A stretch of 64,000 nt of DNA, from NCBI RefSeq assembly GCF_003441595.1, contig NZ_CP031848.1:62001-126000 (forward strand), written 5' to 3'. The position numbers and the translations under genes are program-made. The notes below the pieces were generated by a model, which was given only the letters and a program-made list of their open reading frames with translations, searched no databases and was not told the origin of the DNA. This document shows, one piece after another, positions 45,365-53,323 of this stretch. Origin of the DNA: Marinobacter sp. Arc7-DN-1. GTDB lineage: Bacteria > Pseudomonadota > Gammaproteobacteria > Pseudomonadales > Oleiphilaceae. Within the stretch, counting starts at the first letter, position 1. Every line of letters starts with the position of its first letter.

Positions 45365-46021
45365 TCAACCGACTTGTCTGGGTGCGTCTTTCGTAGCTTT
45401 GACCGTCATCATTCCCCACAGCCAGTTGATTTTGTAGCGATCAATAGTCTTGACCGTGTACCCGGCTTCCTTCATTAGCTGAACACACTCCCGCTCGTGA
45501 TAGGTCTTGACGTAGGTGCGACTGAACAGACGCAGGTACAGATTGCAAACCCGGCAAGCCCAGTAGTCGTCGCACCAGTCCGTGATGATCAGCTGACCGC
45601 CTGGACGCAACACCCGCTTCATTTCGAGCAACGCGGCGACGGGCTTACGAATATAGTGAAACATGTTGCATGAAACGATGACATCGAACTGTTGCTCCGC
45701 GAATGGCAGGTGCTCAGCCCACCCCTCACGGAGCTCGATGGATGGCGAAAGCCTGCGGCGTGCGATTGCCAGCATCTCCGGTACGGGATCAACGCCGGAC
45801 AGCTGCGCGGCCGGATGTGTTGTCGACAAATGGTGAAGCAAAGCGCCAGTGCCACAGCCAACATCGAGCAACCGGTCTGTCGGCAGCAAGCTTAGCCGTT
45901 TCATGGTCTCCCGTGTCGTGGCCTCGATGTAGAATGACCACCTCGTGTCGTATTCCACCGCGAGCCGGGCGTACTCCTTCGCGATGGGCGCTTGCTCTTC
46001 GTGCTGTCTGTTTGCGCCCAT
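45365..46021 (-). CDS. SAM-dependent class I methyltransferase (Methyltransf_11 type)
   Basis: A 218-residue enzyme. ATG 46021 with GAGG upstream is used; a longer frame begins at 46117. It shows LLDVGCGTGALLHHL (SAM-binding GxGxG), VDPVPEMLAIARRR (acidic loop), and DVIVSCNMFHYIRKP, the typical post-I motif, then LRPGGQLIITDWC. The family includes ubiquinone/menaquinone-type and other small-molecule methyltransferases; the substrate is unknown. A second, unrelated methyltransferase gene lies upstream on the same strand at 46150-46815. Confidence 0.85.
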   Translation of the reverse strand: MGANRQHEEQAPIAKEYARLAVEYDTRWSFYIEATTRETMKRLSLLPTDRLLDVGCGTGALLHHLSTTHPAAQLSGVDPVPEMLAIARRRLSPSIELREGWAEHLPFAEQQFDVIVSCNMFHYIRKPVAALLEMKRVLRPGGQLIITDWCDDYWACRVCNLYLRLFSRTYVKTYHERECVQLMKEAGYTVKTIDRYKINWLWGMMTVKATKDAPRQVG

Positions 46022-46149
46022 GGCGTACCTCGTGTTGCAGCCTGACGCCCAAAAAAAGCCAGCAAACCTATCTGTTAACAGTGACTTGCTGGCCAGGGGT
46101 TGTGTGCTCAACATCAACGCCGACGCAGCGAGTCAGGTTGAGCGTCGTG

Positions 46150-46815
46150 TTAACAGGGTTTGACCGCACTATAGAGCGCCATTGTTCCGTAGATGGTGCT
46201 GAAGGTTTGTCGCTGCGTTACGTCAACAAACCCGGCTTGCTCGAAGAGTGTGACGAGTTTTCCCGACACGTTATCCTGGGTGTTTTTAAAACCATCGAGA
46301 AGCTGAACGAACAGAAACAACCCTCGCATCAAAATGTTGCTGGCACGTCCCCAATCGGCGACGTGCAGCTCTGCTCCCGGTTTGAGAACCCGGAACAGCT
46401 CCTGCACTGTGCGTTGTTTGTTTTCCCATGACAGGTGGTGAAAAAATAAGCTTGAAACAACCCGATCAAAGTGTGCCGCCGGATATGGCAGGCTGTAGGA
46501 CAGTGCGCGTTCGAACTGCACCGAGACCTTTGCTTTTTGTGCCTTGCGGGTCGCAAGAGACAAGATGGCCGGATCGCCGTCAACTCCGGTAACGTGGACT
46601 TGTGGCTGGTATTGTTTTATCCAGATTGCCAGGGTGCCTGTTCCAGACGCCAGATCAAGTACTTGCTGCCCCGGCTCGAAGCCTGCTTGTTTGATGAGGG
46701 CGTGTTTGAAACTACGCTCCCGTGTTGTGGTTCCAACGACAGCGTCGTAGTAGGGAGTAAGCCAGTGGTAGCCCAGTGCTGGCACGTATTTTGGTTCCGT
46801 CGGGTTCTGCATCAC
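46150..46815 (-). CDS. SAM-dependent class I methyltransferase (UbiE/COQ5-like)
   Basis: A 221-residue enzyme with VLDLASGTGTLAIWI (SAM motif I), VTGVDGDPAILSLA, DRVVSSLFFHHLSWENK and LKPGAELHVADWG. N-terminal YVPALGYHWLTPYYDAVV and C-terminal TIYGTMALYSAVKP are typical of small methyltransferases annotated as class I. It lies 128 bases upstream of the second methyltransferase on the same strand, so a two-gene unit is possible though the intergenic region is long. The 287-base gap upstream (46816-47102) contains no other gene I can support. Confidence 0.85.
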   Translation of the reverse strand: MMQNPTEPKYVPALGYHWLTPYYDAVVGTTTRERSFKHALIKQAGFEPGQQVLDLASGTGTLAIWIKQYQPQVHVTGVDGDPAILSLATRKAQKAKVSVQFERALSYSLPYPAAHFDRVVSSLFFHHLSWENKQRTVQELFRVLKPGAELHVADWGRASNILMRGLFLFVQLLDGFKNTQDNVSGKLVTLFEQAGFVDVTQRQTFSTIYGTMALYSAVKPC

Positions 46816-47102
46816 TGCTCCTTATTTTTTCCCAGCTGGCGCCTGCATCATGCGCGCCCCTGGAAGGGAGACGAAGGCGCAATGTAAAGGGCGTCGCCGT
46901 GCCTGCACTTGATACTAATCCGAAACAACGTACGCGAATGTCACTCTATTAATATAGATCAGATCAGGATGCCCGAAAAATGATTTCAATAATGCGGGCA
47001 ACCTCTGTCTCGCCCCACTTGATCTAAAGAGTAACAACCGTGAATGGGTGTGCTGGATTGAAGCAGGAAAGCAAAAACCTCCGGTGTTCACACAACAAGC
47101 AC

Positions 47103-47621
47103 TCAGTAATTCAAGCTGATGGTCAGATCCAGGTTTCGCCCATCGTACGGAAAGCTGGCGGCATCGAACGAAGGTGCACCCATAAAGGCTTTTGCGTCGT
47201 TTGAAAAACCGTAGCCTTCCGTGGGGATCCCCAGCCAGTTGGTGCCAAGTTTGCCGTCCAAATCTTCATCATGAATGACGGCAAGCGCATACGTTCCCGG
47301 CGGGATGTCTTCAAAGTCGCAACGCGCCTGCGTATCCCGAACTTTTATTATCATGATATTGCTTGCGGAGCGCAGAAACTCAGTAGGAAAACCCTCTGGC
47401 GATTCGAAAAGCGCGCAAGCTACCGCTCCAGCGCTGTTTCTGATGTCCAGAATCTTCACGTGAATTCCGGGGCATGGTGATTGGGCCAAGGTGAGGGTGG
47501 AAAGACTCGCGAACACCAGCCCTGCACACCATGTTATGCACCGAACTCCGCCGGAGACCTGCAATTTCAGATCCTTGACTATGGAGGCCACTGCGGACTT
47601 CTGAATGATTGACTCATCCAT
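47103..47621 (-). CDS. DUF2141 family secreted protein
   Basis: A 172-residue protein matching DUF2141: after a signal-anchor (CITWCAGLVFASLSTLTLAQ) come VKILDIRNSAGAVACALFESPEGFP, RCDFEDIPPGTYALAVIHDEDLDGKL, and GIPTEGYGFSNDA, the sequence hallmark of that family. The start at ATG 47621 leaves about 25 residues before the hydrophobic segment; an internal start nearer to it would give a more normal signal peptide. Periplasmic or surface role unknown. Confidence 0.85.
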   Translation of the reverse strand: MDESIIQKSAVASIVKDLKLQVSGGVRCITWCAGLVFASLSTLTLAQSPCPGIHVKILDIRNSAGAVACALFESPEGFPTEFLRSASNIMIIKVRDTQARCDFEDIPPGTYALAVIHDEDLDGKLGTNWLGIPTEGYGFSNDAKAFMGAPSFDAASFPYDGRNLDLTISLNY

Positions 47622-47694
47622 GATTTCCTCACAGCTCCGATCTGCTTAGTCTGGTTGAATCTGCCATTGGACGCAACTGTCGGTAATTCGCCAA

Positions 47695-47869
47695 CTTCTC
47701 AATATTATGCCCTGACGCTCGGCTTTGCAGCGTGCCGGGGCGCAGTGTAGGCGCGTCCGGAAAAGGTCGCCCGTATCCTGCTTCTGCAAAAGGTACGTTT
47801 GAAGCCCATGGTATTTCTCATCCGTGAGGTAATTCGGCAATAGCTGGTGAACGTTGGGTTAAAATAAAT
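47695..47869 (-). pseudogene. Decayed RelE/HigB-like toxin fragment
   Basis: On the minus strand, parts in two frames read IYFNPTFTS and then LPNYLTDEKYHGLQTYLLQ followed by KQDTGDL, matching the F-T-x-L-L-x-x-x-L-T-D-E-x-Y-x-x-L-Q-x-x-L-L-x-x-P-x-x-G-D-L pattern of HigB/RelE-type toxins (LxDDEYRALQ...GDLIPGSGG). Frame changes interrupt it and the catalytic C-terminus is not readable. No antitoxin gene is next to it. Likely a dead remnant in an otherwise gene-free gap of about 300 bases. Confidence 0.45.
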
Positions 47870-47925
47870 CTGGCCCAGCGTGGGAAAAATAGTCCCGGTT
47901 TTTGTTTTTCGGTCCGGTTTTTCCG

Positions 47926-48276
47926 TCACCTTGGCCGATATAGCTCCGAGGTGTCAGCAAATATCCGATAGTCGCAGACTAGACATTCTTTGAATTTCAG
48001 AATGTTTGCAAAGGGTATGGTGAGGGTAGAGCCATCCTTACGGGTATAGGTGACGGTACCTTGGCAGATGGAGCCGTCCTCCACCTCCCAGGATTCCGAA
48101 AGGCTGTGAGACACGGCTTCGATGGAGGCGAAGAAGCCGGCAACAAAATCACGCACAGCCTCCTTGCCACAAACGGCAGGCTGATTGCCGAACGAGAAGG
48201 TGCAATCTTCAGTTAGAAAACCGGCGAAGGCGGTGGCATCCTGGTTATCAATGGCCTGGAACAATTGGGAAAGCAT
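47926..48276 (-). CDS. NTF2/SnoaL-like domain protein
   Basis: A 116-residue NTF2-fold protein (start ATG 48276 giving MLSQLFQAIDNQDATAF; a longer frame begins at 48384). The pattern FLTEDCTFSFGNQPAVCGKEAVRDFVAGFFA and GTVTYTRKDGSTLTIPFANILKF is typical of SnoaL-like small-molecule-binding folds, used by isomerases, hydrolases and others. Nothing identifies its ligand. Confidence 0.75.
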   Translation of the reverse strand: MLSQLFQAIDNQDATAFAGFLTEDCTFSFGNQPAVCGKEAVRDFVAGFFASIEAVSHSLSESWEVEDGSICQGTVTYTRKDGSTLTIPFANILKFKECLVCDYRIFADTSELYRPR

Positions 48277-48510
48277 AGTTTCAACGGACTCTTTGAAAAG
48301 TGGTGCATGAATGCCTGGAACCAGATAGTTCTGTTTGCCGGAGTTTGTAGAGCCTGAAGTAATTCGCCCCACAAACAACGACAAAGACCATCTTGAAAGA
48401 TCCCTGGTCCCCAGCCCGGATTTCTCATAAAGGGATAAAAGAAAACGGCGGAAAGTACTATAATTTCAAGGTGCTACACACGGAACCAACACCAACCGCC
48501 GCTATCCAAA

Positions 48511-48651
48511 ATGATACTTGGAAAACTGACCTTCTCGCCACTGTCCCGCCGCCAGATTGAAGCCGGTTCTTCCGGCGGCCATATCACCTCCGATGCCGGA
48601 TTGCTTCCGCTTCGCGAAGTCGATAAACAACACCGCCTGACACAACCCTGA
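48511..48651 (+). pseudogene. N-terminal fragment of an IS1380-family-like transposase
   Basis: Forty-six residues: MILGKLTFSPLSRRQIEAG, then SSGGHITSDAGLLPLREVDK and QHRLTQP before a stop. The GG-x-x-T-SD-x-G-x-x-LLREVD pattern is the start of IS1380-family transposases (DGGALTSDGG...LREVD). The remainder of the transposase is absent; the next bases belong to another element. A TATAATT-like sequence lies about 50 bases upstream. Confidence 0.6.
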
Positions 48652-48757
48652 ATCCGTCACTTCGCACGGCTTGAATTGCCTGCAAAGCCCACAATAGCAA
48701 GGCTCCGGGAGGTATAATGGCACCTAACTCATCAAGTGCAAGGCGGAATCCGCTGGC

Positions 48758-49021
48758 AAGGGCTATGGCACCCAGGGCAACAAGATCGGCAACGCCCATC
48801 CGAAGTGGGCGTTCATGGAGGCTGAGGTGTTGTACCTGTGTGGCCCCACAACCTGGGCACGTTGCCGATACCCCGAAAGAAGCCAAAACTGGCTTCCAGT
48901 ATGGAAGACCATCTTTCTGGCCTTGGCCATCACCGGTGACAAAACCGCAGCGAAGCGGAGGGTACGGCATCCGGTGCATGGCTTGGTGTACGCCCAGCAT
49001 GGGCATGAACTAATGGGGTGA
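48758..49021 (+). pseudogene. C-terminal fragment of an IS110-family-like transposase
   Basis: The plus frame reads KGYGTQGNKIGNAHPKWAFM then EAEVLYL, which corresponds to the conserved G-x-K-I-G-N-x-H-L-K-W-A-F-x-E-A-A region near the C-terminus of IS110/IS116 transposases (Transposase_20 domain). The downstream residues keep a readable frame to TGA at 49021 but fit the family less well, so frameshift decay is possible. The N-terminal half is missing. Confidence 0.55.
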
Positions 49022-49184
49022 AAGTCCCCTGTGGGAAGATCACCACTCAGTCGGTGAAGCCATCATTGGGGTAAGCGGAGCTAATCGGCCATTTTACTTT
49101 AAACATTTCCGGAAAACGCCCTGTGCGGTCCCGCATGCAGGGTGTTGTGGGGGCTGAGGGTTAGATACCCTCGGCTACCCGATT
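49010..49184 (+). mobile_element. Degenerate group II intron: domain I-like piece and 3' end (domains V-VI)
   Basis: Bases 49014-49036 (GGGGTGAAAGTCCCC) look like a piece of group II intron domain I. Bases 49117-49184 form CCCTGTGCGG / CCGCA..CAGGG (a domain V-like hairpin) then a GCTGAGGG / CCCTCGGC stem and end CTACCCGAT, the typical domain VI and 3' end. The reverse transcriptase gene is missing. It ends about 60 bases upstream of yefM. Confidence 0.5.
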
Positions 49185-49195
49185 AAATCCTTTTA

Positions 49196-49231
49196 TGTAC
49201 GTTATTCTGCACAGGAACAACATCCTGTACA
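49196..49231 (+). promoter_or_regulatory. YefM-YoeB operator with TGTACA boxes
   Basis: TGCACAGGA (49208-49216) and TCCTGTACA (49223-49231) form a near-perfect inverted repeat, and TGTACG starts at 49196. The TGTACA core is the known binding motif of the YefM-YoeB complex in E. coli. It lies 12-45 bases before yefM, so autorepression is expected. Confidence 0.75.
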
Positions 49232-49242
49232 GGAGCAACCTC

Positions 49243-49494
49243 ATGGATGCCATTAGCTACACAGCCGCTAGAACCAATCTAGCAAAAACCATGGAGCAGG
49301 TCTGTGAAGACCATTCTCCTGTGATCATCACCCGGAGCAAGTCGCAATCCGTGGTCATGATCTCTCTTGAGGACTATGAGGCGTTGCAAGAGACCGCATA
49401 CCTCCTGCGCACACCAAAGAACGCCCGTCGTTTGCTGGAATCGGTTGCCGAACTTGAGCAAGGCGGTGGTCAGGAAAAGGAACTTCTTGAATGA
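49243..49494 (+). CDS. yefM: Antitoxin YefM (Phd/YefM family)
   Basis: An 83-residue antitoxin that neutralises YoeB and represses its own operon. It shows the family N-terminus ISYTAARTNLAKTMEQVCED, then PVIITRSKSQSVVMISLEDYEAL, and a C-terminal toxin-binding region (AYLLRTPKNARRLLESV). ATG 49243 follows AGGAG; a longer frame from 49195 runs through the operator. Its stop overlaps the yoeB start by four bases (ATGA). The pair follows directly after decayed mobile elements, fitting acquisition by transfer. Confidence 0.95.
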   Translation: MDAISYTAARTNLAKTMEQVCEDHSPVIITRSKSQSVVMISLEDYEALQETAYLLRTPKNARRLLESVAELEQGGGQEKELLE

Positions 49495-49745
49495 AACTCA
49501 TCTTCTCCGAGAACGCCTGGGAAGACTATCTGTACTGGCAGAAAACTGACAAAAAGATCCTTAACCGAATCAACAAGCTGATCAAAGAAACCAAGCGCGG
49601 ACCATTTGAAGGTGTCGGTAAACCAGAACCGCTCAAGCATAGCCTCGCTGGTTACTGGTCCCGCCGAATTAACGAAGAACACCGCATCGTTTACAAGGTC
49701 ACGGATGATGCTTTGTTCATTGCCCAGCTGCGGTACCACTACTGA
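49491..49745 (+). CDS. yoeB: Toxin YoeB, ribosome-dependent mRNA interferase
   Basis: An 84-residue RelE-superfamily toxin that cleaves mRNA in the ribosomal A site. It has MKLIFSENAWEDYLYWQKTD, KINKLIKE-like NRINKLIKETKRGPFEGVGKPEPLK, and the catalytic C-terminus SRRINEEHRIVYKV...QLRYHY, with the active-site Glu, Arg, His and Tyr of YoeB in place. Length and the terminal HY match the E. coli protein. Translationally coupled to yefM. The 266 bases after it (49746-50011) contain no gene I recognise. Confidence 0.95.
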   Translation: MKLIFSENAWEDYLYWQKTDKKILNRINKLIKETKRGPFEGVGKPEPLKHSLAGYWSRRINEEHRIVYKVTDDALFIAQLRYHY

Positions 49746-49959
49746 TTTAACATTTGTATCATGGTCTCGGTGACCGTTTTTCCGCGACCACTATTTCAAC
49801 ACGAAATTACGTTCAACTTAGCCGAAAAGCGCGTAAGTTCAAAGTCTTGTGGCCGAATTTTGTCTCAAAGTGGCCGACAAAAACGGTCGTTACGATCATT
49901 TTTTGCCGCAATGCTATGAGTCGTTCCGGTCGTTGGTAAAAACAATCACTCCAAACAAA

Positions 49960-49987
49960 AAGGCCCGAAGCTCTCACTCCAGGCCTT
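49960..49987 (-). terminator. Terminator of the nrdJ operon
   Basis: On the minus strand AAGGCC...GGCCTT is followed by TTTGTTTGG. The 6-7-bp stem with a 16-base loop lies 25 bases after the stop of the nrdJb gene. The T-tract gives it the form of an intrinsic terminator. Confidence 0.65.
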
Positions 49988-50011
49988 CTCGCCACTTATA
50001 GGTCAATCACC

Positions 50012-50710
50012 TCAACCGCACTTACTGTCGCCACAAGACAGGCAGGTCGCACACCCGTCCATCACGATCACCGCCTTGGTGCTGCATTTGCCGCACATGG
50101 TGGCATTGGGCGGGTAGTCGCTGGCTCTTTCGTCGTTCGTGGCCGTGCTGTGGCTGGCTTCGAACTCGGCGCGTTTTTCGGCGAGGATGCGCTTGGTGGT
50201 TTCGCTCATTTCCTCGCTTTCCAGCAGGCCGATGGCCTTCAGGTGCTTTTCGATCACAGCGCCGATTTCAGCCACCAGGGAGGGCATGAACACGCCGCCT
50301 TTCTTGAAGTAGCCGCCGTTGGGGTCGTACACGCTGCGTAGCTCTTCCACCAGGAAGGTCACGTCGCCACCCTTGCGGAATACCGCAGAGATTACGCGGG
50401 TGAGGGCGATAACCCACTGGAAGTGTTCCATCGACTTGGAGTTGATGAACACTTCGTACGGCTGCCGGCTTTCGTGGTCGGTGCCTTCGTTGAGCAGGAT
50501 GTCGTTGATGGTGATGTACATCGCATGCTCGGCGATCGGCGGCTTGATCTTATAAGTGGTGCCCAGGAGGAAGTCCGGCCGCTCGATGTATTCGTTCATC
50601 TGAACGGGTTTGGCTTCCGCCTGCACCGGTGCCTGGTGTTCGATGGTGGCTTCTGGGTCGGCTTTCTTTACGCGGTAGCCGACGATTTTGTTGCTGATTT
50701 TAACGGTCAT
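50012..50710 (-). CDS. nrdJb: Class II ribonucleotide reductase small component NrdJb
   Basis: A 232-residue protein carrying the C-terminal part of a split adenosylcobalamin-dependent ribonucleotide reductase. The central TSCPD-like domain includes YITINDILLNEGTDHESRQPYEVFINSKSMEHFQWVIALTRV (quoted in parts; ESRQPYEVFINS) and the tail MCGKCSTKAVIVMDGCATCLSCGDSKCG has three CxxC-like pairs that probably carry redox-active cysteines for turnover. The gene follows nrdJa after 27 bases in one operon. The NrdJa/NrdJb split is known from Pseudomonas aeruginosa, where both parts are needed. Confidence 0.9.
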   Translation of the reverse strand: MTVKISNKIVGYRVKKADPEATIEHQAPVQAEAKPVQMNEYIERPDFLLGTTYKIKPPIAEHAMYITINDILLNEGTDHESRQPYEVFINSKSMEHFQWVIALTRVISAVFRKGGDVTFLVEELRSVYDPNGGYFKKGGVFMPSLVAEIGAVIEKHLKAIGLLESEEMSETTKRILAEKRAEFEASHSTATNDERASDYPPNATMCGKCSTKAVIVMDGCATCLSCGDSKCG

Positions 50711-50737
50711 GTTCGTTGTCCTGTGTCGGTTCCCGGG

Positions 50738-52876
50738 TCAGTATTTGCCGTAGGTGCCTTCTTTAAGCGCGTCAAACAGGTTGGCGGCGTTGTGGATTTC
50801 GCCGTCGTACTCTACCTGTTCGTTGCCCTTGAGGGTGACCTTGCTGCCGTCGTCCAGGGTGAACTCGTACATCGTGTTCTCCAGGTCCTTTTCCTTAACC
50901 AGTACGCCCTGGAAGGCTTCCGGGTTAAAGCGGAAGGTGGTGCAACCCTTCAGGCCCTTGTCGTAGGCGTAGAGGTAGATGCCCTTGAAGTCCTGATAGT
51001 CGAAGTCTGTCGGAACGTTGGCGGTTTTGGAAATCGAGGAATCCACCCACTTCTGGGCAGCGGCCTGGATGTCTACGTGCTGCGCCGGCGTTACGTCGTC
51101 AGAGGTGGTGAAGTAGGGCGGCAGCTTCTTGTCGTCGTCTTCGGAGAATGGCATGGCACCCGGGTTCACCAGGTGGCGGTAGGCCAGCAGCTCGAAGGAG
51201 AATACGTCGACTTTTTCCTTGGTCTTGCGCCCTTCGCGGATGATGTTGCGCGCGTAGTGGTGCGAGAAGCTCGGCTCGATGCCGTTACTGGCGTTGTTGG
51301 CCAGTGACAGGCTGATGGTGCCGGTGGGCGCGATGGAGGTGTGGTGGGTGAAGCGGCCACCTTTTTCGGCCAGTTCTTCCACCAGCTTCGGCTCTACGTT
51401 GGCAATCTGCTGCATGTAGCGGCTGTATTTGGCGTGCAGGATGCGGCCTTTGATTTTGTCGCCCAGTTTGTAGCCGTCTTCAGACAGCTGCGGGCACTTG
51501 CCCAGCATCTTCGGCGTTACTTCAAACTCATCGTCCATGATCGGCGCCACGCCTTTCTCTTCGGCCAGGGTGAGGGACTGGCGCCAGCCTTCCACGGCCA
51601 TTTCACGCACAACTTCTTCAGTGAACTGTACGGATTCTTCAGAACCGTAGGGCATGCGCAGCATGGCCAGGGTGGAACCCAGGCCCAGGATGCCCATGCC
51701 GTGGCGGCGCTTGTAGGTAATCTCGTGGCGCTGCTCGGCCAGCGGCAGACCGTTGATCTCTACCACGTTATCCAGCATGCGGGTGAAGATGCCCACTACC
51801 TTGCGGTATTTCTCGTAGTTGAAGCTGGCCTTGTCGGTGAACGGGTAGTCCACAAACTTGGTCAGGTTCACGGAGCCCAGCAGGCAGCTGCCGTACGGGG
51901 GCAGGGGTTGTTCGCCACAGGGGTTGGTGGCGCGGATGTCTTCACAGAACCAGTTGTTGTTCATCTGGTTGACCTTGTCGATCAGGATGAAACCCGGCTC
52001 GGCGTAGTCGTAGGTGCTGGTCATGATGGTGTCCCAGATGAACTGGGCTTTCAGGGTGCGGTAGATGCGGCAGGCAACCTTGCCCTCATCGTTAATTACA
52101 TAGCCTTTCTGCACCGGGAAATCACGGTAGACAAACCGGCTTTCATCGCTCAGGTCCAGTTGCTCGTCTTCCACTTCTTTTTCGGTAACGGGGAAGGAGA
52201 GGTGCCAGTCGTCGCCGTTGCGCACGGCTTCGATGAAGTCTTCGGTGATCAGCAGGGAGAGGTTGAACTGGCGCAGGCGGCCGTCTTCACGCTTGGCCTG
52301 GATGAAGTCGATGACATCCGGGTGGTGTACATCAAACGTGGCCATCTGGGCGCCGCGGCGGCCACCGGCAGACGACACGGTGAAGCACATGCGGTCGAAG
52401 ATATCCATAAACGACAGCGGGCCGGAGGTGGTGGCACCGGCGCCGGCCACGTAGGCGCCTTTCGGGCGCAGGGTGGAGAACTCATAACCGATACCACAAC
52501 CTGCCTTGAGGGTAAGGCCAGCTTCGTGGTTCTTTTCCAGGATGTCGTTCATGGAGTCCTGAACCGTGCCGGAAACGGTGCAGTTAATGGTGGAGGTGGC
52601 CGGCTTGTGCGCTTCGGCACCGGCGTTGGAGGTAATCCGGCCGGCCGGAATAGCGCCGTTCTGCAGGGCCCAGATGAAGTTCTTCATGTGCTGGGTACGT
52701 ACGGATTTGTTTTCCACCTCGGCAAGGGCTTTGGCAACACGTTCGTAGGTTGCGTTGATGTCCTTGTCCACGGGCTCGCCGGTCTTGGTCTTCAGCTGGT
52801 ACTTGCTGTGCCAGATGTCGATCGAGGCTTCCTGCATCGGGATTGTTGTAACCACTGCCTGTGCCTTAGCGTTCAT
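50738..52876 (-). CDS. nrdJa: Class II (B12-dependent) ribonucleotide reductase large component NrdJa
   Basis: A 712-residue catalytic component that reduces ribonucleotides to deoxyribonucleotides using adenosylcobalamin, independent of oxygen. It shows NCTVSGTVQDSMNDI (active-site Cys), AGCGIGYEFSTLRPKGA, SSAGGRRGAQMATFDVHHPDV, the finger-loop RATNPCGEQPLPPYGSCLLGSVNLTKF (quoted in parts; NPCGEQPLPPYG with thiyl Cys) and TGTISLSLANNASNGIEPSF. ATG 52876, with GAGG seven bases upstream, is preferred over a 53053 start that adds 59 non-homologous residues. Two NrdR boxes lie upstream. No cobalamin riboswitch was seen. Confidence 0.95.
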   Translation of the reverse strand: MNAKAQAVVTTIPMQEASIDIWHSKYQLKTKTGEPVDKDINATYERVAKALAEVENKSVRTQHMKNFIWALQNGAIPAGRITSNAGAEAHKPATSTINCTVSGTVQDSMNDILEKNHEAGLTLKAGCGIGYEFSTLRPKGAYVAGAGATTSGPLSFMDIFDRMCFTVSSAGGRRGAQMATFDVHHPDVIDFIQAKREDGRLRQFNLSLLITEDFIEAVRNGDDWHLSFPVTEKEVEDEQLDLSDESRFVYRDFPVQKGYVINDEGKVACRIYRTLKAQFIWDTIMTSTYDYAEPGFILIDKVNQMNNNWFCEDIRATNPCGEQPLPPYGSCLLGSVNLTKFVDYPFTDKASFNYEKYRKVVGIFTRMLDNVVEINGLPLAEQRHEITYKRRHGMGILGLGSTLAMLRMPYGSEESVQFTEEVVREMAVEGWRQSLTLAEEKGVAPIMDDEFEVTPKMLGKCPQLSEDGYKLGDKIKGRILHAKYSRYMQQIANVEPKLVEELAEKGGRFTHHTSIAPTGTISLSLANNASNGIEPSFSHHYARNIIREGRKTKEKVDVFSFELLAYRHLVNPGAMPFSEDDDKKLPPYFTTSDDVTPAQHVDIQAAAQKWVDSSISKTANVPTDFDYQDFKGIYLYAYDKGLKGCTTFRFNPEAFQGVLVKEKDLENTMYEFTLDDGSKVTLKGNEQVEYDGEIHNAANLFDALKEGTYGKY

Positions 52877-52986
52877 TGCCGCCCTCTGTCTTCCGGTATG
52901 TCTTCTTTTGATGGCGCCCCCTTGTGCCGGCGGCGCCATACCCCTTTGAATTCGTGCATTGGGCCTGGGCCCTGTTTTCTTTTTAA

Positions 52987-53034
52987 CCACTATATATGGG
53001 TTGATTCTTTGATGAGTATAACAGGATATAGTGT
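52987..53034 (-). promoter_or_regulatory. Paired NrdR boxes upstream of nrdJa
   Basis: CCACTATATATGGGTT (52987-53002) and TAACAGGATATAGTGT (53019-53034) fit the NrdR consensus ACACwATATaTwGTGT (each with a few mismatches) and are spaced 32 bases start to start, three helical turns, which is the spacing typical of NrdR pairs. They lie 111-158 bases before the nrdJa start. The rest of the gap to 53323 is AT-rich promoter-like DNA without a gene. Confidence 0.75.
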
Positions 53035-53323
53035 TCTGTGAATAAGAACGCAACTATTGACAGACGCTTCCAGGCAAAGAAAATCAATCAAAACCGGCTT
53101 GAAAAGGGGAAATTTTTTCTAAAACAGCGATTTGGATGAAAAGGTTCAAAACCACTACATGTTGTGGTTAAAAAACCGGTCAGGCCCTAAGCGATTAGAA
53201 AAGTCATACAAATTGTGACACCTGCACGTACCCGGTCTGAACGTGTCGCTAAAGTACTGATGTGGTGTCGAAAACTGCAGTGGCCCACAGGATGTGACAA
53301 AGACTAAAAACAAGGAAACAAAA

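Noticed and set aside
46890..46960. FNR-type site (TTGAT....ATC) upstream of the methyltransferase genes
   Set aside because: Only one half-site matches; the second half diverges, so it is not distinguishable from chance.
48584..49006. A 140-codon minus-strand frame across the mobile-element remnants
   Set aside because: The plus strand carries recognisable transposase fragments in this interval; the minus frame is their complement.
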